This document shows, one piece after another, positions 1-4,368 of a stretch of 5,663 nt of DNA (position 1 is the first letter of the stretch; every line of letters starts with the position of its first letter). The DNA is from an uncultured Oscillospiraceae bacterium (GTDB lineage Bacteria > Bacillota > Clostridia > Oscillospirales > Oscillospiraceae). Made by a program: the position numbers and the translations under genes. The notes under the pieces were generated by a model. That model was not told the DNA's origin, searched no databases, and worked only from the letters and a program-made list of their open reading frames with translations. The stretch is taken from NCBI GenBank assembly GCA_910579595.1, contig CAJTVM010000138.1, positions 1 through 5,663 on the forward strand, written 5' to 3'.

Positions 1-263
1 CTGGCAGACGCATCCAGAAGCTCCGCAGGGAAAAGGGGCTGACGCAGGAACAGTTGGCGGAGCGGCTGAATGTCAGCACCGTCCATCTGGCGAAGATCGA
101 GACCGGCAAGCGTGGCTGTTCGCTGGATATTCTGATCGACTTTGCCGCTTTTTTCAACGCCAGCCTCGATTATCTGGTGCTTGGTAAGGTCTCGGACAGC
201 GAGGTAAGGGCGCGATTGGATGCCGTTATTCAAACCCTGGCGGCTCTGCGGGAGGATATGTGA
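1..263 (+). CDS. XRE-family helix-turn-helix transcriptional regulator, 3' portion
   Basis: The reading frame is open from base 3 and ends at TGA 261-263, giving 86 visible residues; the true start lies before the window. A TTG at 54 is in frame but falls inside the DNA-binding domain, so it is not the start. The visible N-terminal part is a classic lambda-Cro/XRE helix-turn-helix: IQKLRREKGLTQEQLAERL, then NVSTVHLAKIETGKR as the recognition helix and turn, then a helix ending in ASLDYLVLG. A short C-terminal helix (about 20 residues, ending LAALREDM) may serve for dimerisation. Such small regulators normally bind operator DNA as dimers and repress genes of the element. The next gene is almost 500 nt away, so its direct target cannot be read here; the following non-coding region or its own promoter are candidates. 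Only a few residues appear to be missing at the front. Confidence 0.9.
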   Translation, partial: GRRIQKLRREKGLTQEQLAERLNVSTVHLAKIETGKRGCSLDILIDFAAFFNASLDYLVLGKVSDSEVRARLDAVIQTLAALREDM

Positions 264-337
264 CTGGTCGTAACAAGACCGGCGGCTGGTACTCCTGCGC
301 CATAAGAATACTGCCCGTTTTCCTCTAAACTTAAACC

Positions 338-733
338 ATCAGCCGGGGCGACCCGCTGATGTGGACTTTGAAAACTGAATACGCAGTCATCAGGAAGTCT
401 TGGAGACAAGACCACGTTACTGTCTGGAATAGCCTGCACAGCGGAGCGCCACGATCCCCGGTTTTGGGGGGAGCGATCCATCCGACTGAAAATGCCAAGT
501 TGCTCTTGGTTTGGCGATGACAACAGACAGCGATAATGATACTTCCGTAACTCGCGGCCCGGCCACAATGAAGGCGGGGAGGTTAGACGCCTATGAGAGC
601 AGCTTCGCAAGCTGACGAGCCTGATGATTCCCGTGATTCCGGGGTGTCGGGGACAAATAGGGATCAAAAACACGCTTTATGAAACTTTGAGGGGCGGTCT
701 GGAGACGGCATTTGCCGCGCTGGGCCGCTCCTT
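338..733 (+). ncRNA. Candidate large structured RNA / long structured mazF leader
   Basis: No plausible protein is encoded between 264 and 760, but the + strand carries many stems. (a) A 9-bp hairpin 338-360, ATCAGC then GGG, GCGA tetraloop, CCC and GCTGAT, with one bulged C. (b) A long-range stem AGTCATCAGG 385-394 with CCTGATGATT 620-629, 10 pairs with one G-U. (c) Inside it, hairpin 397-412 GTCTTG-GAGA-CAAGAC. (d) A 7-bp stem CTGTCTG 420-426 with CAGACAG 524-530. Within (d) lie hairpins at 453-478 and 494-515. (e) Hairpins 572-592 and 600-614. (f) A terminal stem GAGGGGCGG 689-697 with CCGCTCCTT 725-733. Loops GCGA and GAGA are GNRA only on the + strand, which sets the orientation. Ends are approximate and no clear promoter was found. 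Size and setting recall large mobile-element RNAs such as ROOL, GOLLD or IS-linked guide RNAs, but I cannot assign a family. A structured mazF 5' UTR is the main alternative. Confidence 0.55.
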
Positions 734-743
734 TACATACCAG

Positions 744-753
744 AAGAAGGAGG
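744..753 (+). promoter_or_regulatory. Strong Shine-Dalgarno site for mazF
   Basis: AGAAGGAGGT is a near-perfect match to the 16S anti-Shine-Dalgarno sequence and lies 7 nt before the ATG at 761, which fixes the MazF start. It begins only 10 nt after the 3' arm of the 689-733 stem, so folding of the leader could influence its access. Confidence 0.85.
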
Positions 754-760
754 TATCCAT

Positions 761-1153
761 ATGGATCGTAATTTTCACGATTTCCACCGCGGCGAGGTCT
801 ACTACGCCGACCTGGACCCGGTGACCGGCCATGAGCAGGGCGGCATCCGCCCGGTGCTGGTCATCCAGAACGACACGGGCAATTACCACTCCCCGACCAT
901 CATTGTGATCGCCGTGACCAGAAGGACCTTTAAGAAACCCAAGCAGCCGACCCATGTGGTGCTGGATGATGCCCAGGGGCTTGCGCCGTCCCTGTTTATG
1001 TCGGAGGTCATCCGCACCATCGACAAGCGGCGGGTGCAGAGCTATGTGGGCAGGCTCACCGGGGAGCAGATGAGGCGGGTCAACGCCGCCCTCCTGGTGA
1101 GTGTCGGGCTTGATAAGGACTACGCGCCCATTGCGGGAACGGAGGTGTCCTGA
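761..1153 (+). CDS. mazF: MazF/PemK-family toxin (endoribonuclease)
   Basis: A 130-residue protein, slightly longer than the usual 110-120 of the family because of about five extra N-terminal residues. It shows the full MazF pattern: RGEVYYADLDPVTGHEQGG (residues 10-28), RPVLVIQND (30-38), the strand ending IAVT (50-53), LFMSEVIRTIDKRR near the dimer interface, and a C-terminal helix (VNAALLVSVGL). Arg30 and Thr53 match the catalytic Arg25 and Thr48 of Bacillus subtilis MazF, so it is probably active. Family members cleave single-stranded mRNA at short sequences and stop growth unless neutralised by a MazE antitoxin. No MazE-like gene sits immediately upstream; the neighbour there is the non-coding structured region. 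Its stop TGA overlaps the next start (TGATG), so the two are translationally coupled. It could be an orphan toxin, a stabilisation module for the element, or part of an unconventional TA pair. Family call is very sure; cognate antitoxin unknown. Confidence 0.93.
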   Translation: MDRNFHDFHRGEVYYADLDPVTGHEQGGIRPVLVIQNDTGNYHSPTIIVIAVTRRTFKKPKQPTHVVLDDAQGLAPSLFMSEVIRTIDKRRVQSYVGRLTGEQMRRVNAALLVSVGLDKDYAPIAGTEVS

Positions 1154-2103
1154 TGGACAGGCTCATCATCGACCCGGAGTTCCGGGACAAGATACCGCCG
1201 CTGACGGAGGACGAGTTCACCCTGTTGGAGGAGAACATCCTGTCTGACGGGGCGGTCTTTTCGCCGCTCATCGTCTGGGACGGCACGATCCTGGACGGCC
1301 ACAACCGCTATGAGATCATCCAGAAGCACCCGGAGCTGACCTATGCGGTCCACAAGGTGTCTTTTGCCAACCGCTACGAAGCAATTTCGTGGATATGCAA
1401 ACACCAGCTTGGCAGGCGGAACCTGACGCCCCAGCAGAAGAAATATCTGATCGGGCAGCGGTATGAGGCAGAGAAACAGGCGGATGCCTTTCATGGAAAC
1501 CAGCACACTTTATCTGACGAAAGTGGTGCGGACAAAAAATGTCCGCACCAGAATAGCCGCCATGTTACACAATCCCGCATTGCAAAAGAGACAAACACTT
1601 CCGCAAGTTATGTGAGGGAGGCCGGGACTTTTGCTAAAGGTGTGGATGCCGCCGAAGAAGCCCTGCCCGGTATCAAGCAGGAAATACTCACAGGCACAAT
1701 CAAGCCGACAGCATCGGCAGTAGCCGCTGTTGCAAAAGCCGCCCCGGAGGAGCGCCCCCAGCTTGCCGCCGCCCTGAAAAAGCCCAGAGGAAGCGGCAAG
1801 TCCTCATCTGAGAAGCCCCAACCTGTTTACCACAGATTCGCACCGGCAAGCCCCAGACAGTCCACGCTGAAGCAGATACGGGAAATATCGGCAGAGATGG
1901 AACGTCCCAAAGCACCTGCCACAGATGATTTCATGCTCAATTCCATAGAGCTTGAGATACAGTCCTTTATCGAACTTTGCGACCACATCTTCCAGGAATA
2001 TCCTGGGCTTTTAGCGGACAGCAGCCACAGGGCGGACCTTATCCGAGCCATGCAGAAATTGAAACAATACATCCTGAACATTGAGGGAGGATACACAGAA
2101 TGA
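1153..2103 (+). CDS. ParB N-terminal-domain protein with central helix-turn-helix
   Basis: A 316-residue cytosolic protein starting at the ATG that overlaps the mazF stop, with CGGAGGTG 6 nt before it. Residues about 1-105 form a ParB-like nuclease/CTPase-type domain: PPLTEDEFTLLEENI, SPLIVWDGTILDGHNRYEI with the DGHNR signature at 48-52, and WICKHQLGRRNLTPQQ (a typical arginine-rich element). A hydrophilic linker (about 110-137) precedes a probable helix-turn-helix at about 140-160 (SRIAKETNTSASYVREAG). An Ala/Pro/Lys-rich stretch (about 180-235) leads to a helical C-terminal domain (about 240-312) that may mediate dimerisation. ParB-fold proteins bind DNA for partition, transcriptional control or, in mobile elements, unknown roles. 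No ParA ATPase is seen here. Base composition falls from about codon 76 onward, unlike both neighbours, and a perfect inverted repeat lies in the linker. The DGQHT protein overlaps its stop by 4 nt. Domain call is firm; function is not known. Confidence 0.85.
   Translation: MDRLIIDPEFRDKIPPLTEDEFTLLEENILSDGAVFSPLIVWDGTILDGHNRYEIIQKHPELTYAVHKVSFANRYEAISWICKHQLGRRNLTPQQKKYLIGQRYEAEKQADAFHGNQHTLSDESGADKKCPHQNSRHVTQSRIAKETNTSASYVREAGTFAKGVDAAEEALPGIKQEILTGTIKPTASAVAAVAKAAPEERPQLAAALKKPRGSGKSSSEKPQPVYHRFAPASPRQSTLKQIREISAEMERPKAPATDDFMLNSIELEIQSFIELCDHIFQEYPGLLADSSHRADLIRAMQKLKQYILNIEGGYTE
1524..1550. repeat. Perfect 11-bp inverted repeat inside the ParB-like gene
   Basis: TGGTGCGGACA (1524-1534) and TGTCCGCACCA (1540-1550) are exact reverse complements separated by AAAAA. 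The element encodes SGADKKCPHQ (residues 124-133), in the linker between the ParB domain and the helix-turn-helix, where protein constraint should be low. No U-run follows, so it is not a standard terminator. It could be a DNA operator or parS-like site for the protein encoded around it, or an mRNA hairpin. The repeat is certain; the role is unknown. Confidence 0.85.
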
Positions 2104-2879
2104 ACACGAAAAATCTCTTTTGCCGGGAAGTGATGCTGGGCAGCGAGGAGCTTATCATTCCCCGCACTACTTACCAGCGCACCCTGAACGAGGACCGGGT
2201 CCGCAGGATCGCCGCCGAGTTCGATGAGCGCATCGCCAACGAGCCGAAGGTGAGCTGCCGGGACGGCCGCTACTATGTGTTCGACGGCCAGCACACCATC
2301 GCCGCCCGGAAACTGCTCAACGGCGGGCGGGACCTGCCCATCCGCTGCAAGGTGTTCTACGGCCTGACCGAGAGCGATGAGGCGCTGCTGTTCGCCCAGC
2401 AGACGGGCGCGTCCGCCAGCCTGACCGCCGGGGCGAAGTTCCGGGCGCTGGTCTACGGCGGCGATGAGGACGCGATGGCGTTCCTGAAAGCAACGGAGGC
2501 CGTGGGCCTCTATGTGGACTACAAGCAGACCAGGGGCGCGAAGCGGCTGGCCTGCATCAGCACCGCTTTCGGCCTGTTCCAGAAGGTCGGGGGCGGGGTG
2601 TACCGGGAGGCGATGCAGGCCATCGTGGACGCCTGGAAGGGCGACCCGGACTCCCTCCGGGCGGAGACGGTGCAGGGCGTGGTGGAGTTCGTGGACCTCT
2701 ACCGCGGGGAGTACAGCCGCAAACGGCTGGTGACACGGCTGCGCCAGGTGGACCCGGTGGTGATCTTCCGGGAGGGCCGGGCCATGACGAGCCTGCCGGG
2801 GTACAAGCGGTATCTCTACCAGGTGTACCGCATCTACAACGGCTCCAGCGCAAAGACCGCCCTGCCCATGAAGTTCTGA
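2100..2879 (+). CDS. ParB/sulfiredoxin-superfamily protein with DGQHT motif (DUF6551-like)
   Basis: A 259-residue protein. Its ATG overlaps the preceding stop (ATGA), and GAGGGAGG lies 9 nt upstream, so it is translated with the ParB-like gene. The N-terminal third has the ParB-superfamily layout: a PRTTYQRTLNEDRVRRIAAEF segment (about 21-41), a strand pair, and YYVFDGQHTIAARKLL (58-73) with DGQHT at 62-66, equivalent to the DGQHR signature of DndB-like and related proteins. FAQQTGASASLTAGAKFRA follows at about 98-116, then a mostly helical C-terminal half. I recall this arrangement as the DUF6551 family of mobile elements and phages, but that label is from memory. The fold class suggests nucleotide or nucleic-acid binding; no catalytic activity can be inferred. 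Spacing from the ParB-like gene suggests the two products act together. Codon use returns to the GC-rich style within the first 25 codons. Confidence 0.8.
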   Translation: MNTKNLFCREVMLGSEELIIPRTTYQRTLNEDRVRRIAAEFDERIANEPKVSCRDGRYYVFDGQHTIAARKLLNGGRDLPIRCKVFYGLTESDEALLFAQQTGASASLTAGAKFRALVYGGDEDAMAFLKATEAVGLYVDYKQTRGAKRLACISTAFGLFQKVGGGVYREAMQAIVDAWKGDPDSLRAETVQGVVEFVDLYRGEYSRKRLVTRLRQVDPVVIFREGRAMTSLPGYKRYLYQVYRIYNGSSAKTALPMKF

Positions 2880-2889
2880 GACAGTTGAC

Positions 2890-2921
2890 GGGAGCGTCTG
2901 CCCTCCGGGGCGGGCGCTCCC
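2890..2921 (+). promoter_or_regulatory. Intercistronic RNA hairpin between the DGQHT and radical SAM genes
   Basis: GGGAGCG (2890-2896) pairs with CGCTCCC (2915-2921), and an inner stem GCCC (2900-2903) pairs with GGGC (2908-2911) across TCCG. The two stems are separated by a symmetric 3x3 internal loop. It starts 10 nt after the stop of the DGQHT gene. A terminator U-tract is missing (TGCTATTCC follows), so a role in mRNA processing, stability or setting the expression ratio of the flanking genes is more likely than full termination. Confidence 0.65.
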
Positions 2922-2932
2922 TGCTATTCCAC

Positions 2933-2940
2933 GAGGAGGT
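2933..2940 (+). promoter_or_regulatory. Ribosome binding site selecting a TTG start
   Basis: GAGGAGGT lies 6 nt before TTG at 2947. It is the only strong Shine-Dalgarno site in the area, and the next in-frame ATG (3001) would remove the conserved N-terminus, so the site decides in favour of the TTG start. Confidence 0.8.
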
Positions 2941-2946
2941 GGGCTT

Positions 2947-3852
2947 TTGAAGATCGGGCTTATTGATGTAGACAGCCATCGGTGGCCGAACCTGTGCCTG
3001 ATGAAGCTGTCCGCCTGCCACAAGGCCCAGGGGGACGATGTGGAGTGGTGGACCCCGGAGGGACGGTACGACCTCGTTTACAAGAGCCGGGTGTTCACGG
3101 ACACCTACTCCAAGGACAGGATCACCGTCACCAACGCCGACAAGCTGGTCTGCGGCGGCACCGGCTACGGTCCGGGGCCGAACCTGCCGGACGCCGTGGA
3201 GCATACCCGCCCTGACTACGGCCTTTATCCGCAGTTCCCGGACACGGCCTACGGCTTTTTGACAAGGGGCTGCCCCAACCGCTGCGGCTTCTGCGTGGTG
3301 TCCGGCAAGGAGGGCGCAGAGAGCGTCCATGTGGCTGACCTGTCCGAGTTCTGGGACGGCCAGAGGGAGATCAAGCTGATGGACGCCAATCTGCTGGCCT
3401 GCCCGGATCATGAGCGGCTGATCGGGCAGCTTGCCGACAGCCGCGCCCTGGTGGACTTCTCCCAGGGGCTGGACATCCGCCTCATCACGCCGGACAACGC
3501 GGCGCTCCTGAACAGGGTCCGCACGAAAACCATCCATTTCGCGTGGGATAACCCCAATGTTGACCTGACCGGCTGCTTCCAGCGGTTCTCGGAATTGTCC
3601 AAGATCAGGGACTTCCGCCGCAAGCGGGTCTACGTGTTGACGAACTACAACAGCACCCACGAGCAGGACCTTTACCGGGTGGACACCCTGCGCCGTATGG
3701 GGTACGACCCCTATGTGATGGTCTATGAGCGGCCAACAGCGCCGCCCATCACGAGGCATCTCCAGCGGTGGGTGAACAACAAGCGGATATTCCGCACCGT
3801 GGAGCGTTTCGGGGACTATGGGCCGGTGAAGAAGCTGCGCGGGGATGGATAG
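2947..3852 (+). CDS. Radical SAM protein of a phage/ICE-associated family
   Basis: A 301-residue protein started at TTG. The beginning, MKIGLIDVDSHRWPNLCLMKLS, is the conserved start of this family and supports that choice. Residues 1-85 form an alpha/beta domain resembling the B12-binding-like domain seen before many radical SAM cores, but a clear cobalamin DxHxxG motif is not visible. The core begins near 100: YGFLTRGCPNRCGFC gives the CxxxCxxC cluster motif with Cys109, Cys113 and Cys116, which would bind the 4Fe-4S cluster that cleaves S-adenosylmethionine. Further conserved blocks are IKLMDANLLACPDH, VDFSQGLDIRLI, TIHFAWDN, RVYVLTNYNSTHEQDLYR and MGYDPYVMVYERPTAPP, followed by RWVNNKRIFR near the end. 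The substrate is unknown. It follows the two ParB-like genes after 67 nt, so it is probably in the same transcript. Nucleic-acid or protein modification are both possible. Family call is sure, reaction unknown. Confidence 0.9.
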   Translation: MKIGLIDVDSHRWPNLCLMKLSACHKAQGDDVEWWTPEGRYDLVYKSRVFTDTYSKDRITVTNADKLVCGGTGYGPGPNLPDAVEHTRPDYGLYPQFPDTAYGFLTRGCPNRCGFCVVSGKEGAESVHVADLSEFWDGQREIKLMDANLLACPDHERLIGQLADSRALVDFSQGLDIRLITPDNAALLNRVRTKTIHFAWDNPNVDLTGCFQRFSELSKIRDFRRKRVYVLTNYNSTHEQDLYRVDTLRRMGYDPYVMVYERPTAPPITRHLQRWVNNKRIFRTVERFGDYGPVKKLRGDG

Positions 3853-3855
3853 GGC

Positions 3856-3966
3856 GGTCTGCTCCATGCCGGGGCAGATCGTTGTCATTTTCGGGCCTGT
3901 CCCTCCCATAAGATGTTGGGAGAGGCCAAAGGACGCAGTACCCAAAGGCTGAAAAGCCCTTTTGGG
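3856..3966 (+). promoter_or_regulatory. Three-hairpin structured leader before the small protein gene
   Basis: The 131-nt gap after the radical SAM gene holds three consecutive stems. Hairpin A pairs GGTCTGC (3856-3862) with GCAGATC (3874-3880), including one G-U. Hairpin B pairs GGCCT (3894-3898) with AGGCC (3923-3927) and CTCCCA (3903-3908) with TGGGAG (3917-3922), with a 4-nt bulge. Hairpin C pairs CCCAAA-GGCT (3941-3950) with AGCC (3955-3958) and TTTGGG (3961-3966) around a GAAA tetraloop. The GNRA loop fits a + strand RNA. Hairpin C ends 5 nt before the GGAGGTG of the next gene and has no U-tract. It may be a 5' regulatory leader, a processing element or a separate small RNA. Confidence 0.55.
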
Positions 3967-3983
3967 GGATCGGAGGTGTTGCC

Positions 3984-4223
3984 ATGACAGAGGCGATGAA
4001 GGACATCGACCTCCGCAAGGTGGATAAAGCGGCGCTCCGTGACCGCAGTACGGTCCATATCGACCCGGAGGCTCCCACCGAGGAGCGCATCCGGGCGTGG
4101 ATCGAGCAGCTCGGCAATCCCTATGTCTACCTGGACGGCGGGGTGGTGGTGAAGCTGAGCTTCGCGGACAGGGGCGAGACCATTGAGGAGCGTATCAACT
4201 CCCTCTACCTTGCCGGGGCCTGA
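3984..4223 (+). CDS. Small acidic protein of mobile elements (DUF6870-like)
   Basis: A 79-residue protein with GGAGGTG (3972-3978) 5 nt before the ATG. A second in-frame ATG at 3996 is less well placed. Residues 1-25 are charged (DIDLRKVDKAALRDRSTVHI). The middle, PTEERIRAWIEQLGNPYVYLDGG, looks like a helix and turn, then a strand VVVKLSFAD, then a final helix ETIEERINSLYL. There is no signal peptide, membrane segment or metal motif, and the protein is slightly acidic. I recall similar short proteins (DUF6870) beside serine recombinases in clostridial elements, but cannot confirm this. It lies between the radical SAM gene and the recombinase, and the recombinase promoter begins within 6 nt of its stop codon. 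A role as recombination accessory or directionality factor is conceivable from position only. Coding status is well supported by RBS, codon use and spacing; function unknown. Confidence 0.75.
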   Translation: MTEAMKDIDLRKVDKAALRDRSTVHIDPEAPTEERIRAWIEQLGNPYVYLDGGVVVKLSFADRGETIEERINSLYLAGA

Positions 4224-4228
4224 CATCC

Positions 4229-4257
4229 TTAACAAACAGGCGGTCCGGCGCTACAAT
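4229..4257 (+). promoter_or_regulatory. Predicted sigma-A promoter for the serine recombinase
   Basis: The -35 element TTAACA (4229-4234, 5 of 6 to TTGACA) and -10 element TACAAT (4252-4257, 5 of 6 to TATAAT) are separated by exactly 17 nt. Transcription would start near 4264, about 105 nt before the recombinase ATG. It is the best promoter I found in the window and implies that the recombinase is expressed separately from the upstream operon. Confidence 0.7.
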
Positions 4258-4274
4258 GTGCTTGGGTCAAAAAA

Positions 4275-4332
4275 GGGACAGCATCACAAGGCCAGCGGCT
4301 TTGTATTCCGTTCCCATACGGGACAGGGCCTT
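4275..4332 (+). promoter_or_regulatory. Leader of the recombinase mRNA with inverted and direct repeats
   Basis: AAGGCC (4288-4293) is complementary to GGCCTT (4327-4332), with an inner TCCC/GGGA pair (4312-4315 and 4320-4323). GGGACAG occurs twice (4275-4281 and 4320-4326). This could be a folded leader or a paired protein binding site controlling recombinase synthesis. The stems are short, so the call is tentative. Confidence 0.3.
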
Positions 4333-4368
4333 CGGTTTTCTGGCAGACAGACGACAAGGAGGTTCAAA

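Noticed and set aside
266..280. GGTC/GACC inverted repeat just after the XRE gene as a terminator
   Set aside because: Only 4 bp with a 7-nt loop and no following T-run; too weak for a terminator call.
367..382. CTTTGAAAACTGAATA, resembling a motif often seen in Firmicutes rRNA operon spacers
   Set aside because: No 16S, 23S, 5S or tRNA sequence is present nearby; the similarity is short and does not support an RNA operon.
510..537. Possible promoter TTTGGC - 16 nt - GATAAT upstream of mazF
   Set aside because: The -10 is good but the -35 is weak, and the segment is part of the paired region (494-530) of the RNA candidate, so I do not list it as a feature.
230..673. Minus-strand open frame of 147 codons over the gene-free gap
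   Set aside because: There is no ribosome binding site at its start, its composition is irregular (Ser, Arg and Pro rich), and the strand is opposite to the GNRA-type stems; I see no family resemblance.
624..824. 66-codon open frame ending inside mazF
   Set aside because: There is no Shine-Dalgarno site before 624, it overlaps mazF in another frame, and the protein has no recognisable pattern; the region is better explained as RNA or leader.
1827..3023. Long minus-strand open frame (398 codons)
   Set aside because: It lies opposite the well-supported ParB-like and DGQHT genes, has low-complexity composition typical of antisense GC-rich coding DNA, and matches no family I recognise.
2557..3945. 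Long minus-strand open frame (462 codons)
   Set aside because: It is antisense to the radical SAM gene and the end of the DGQHT gene. Its C-terminal part is Pro/Arg/Gly-rich, as expected of a shadow frame.
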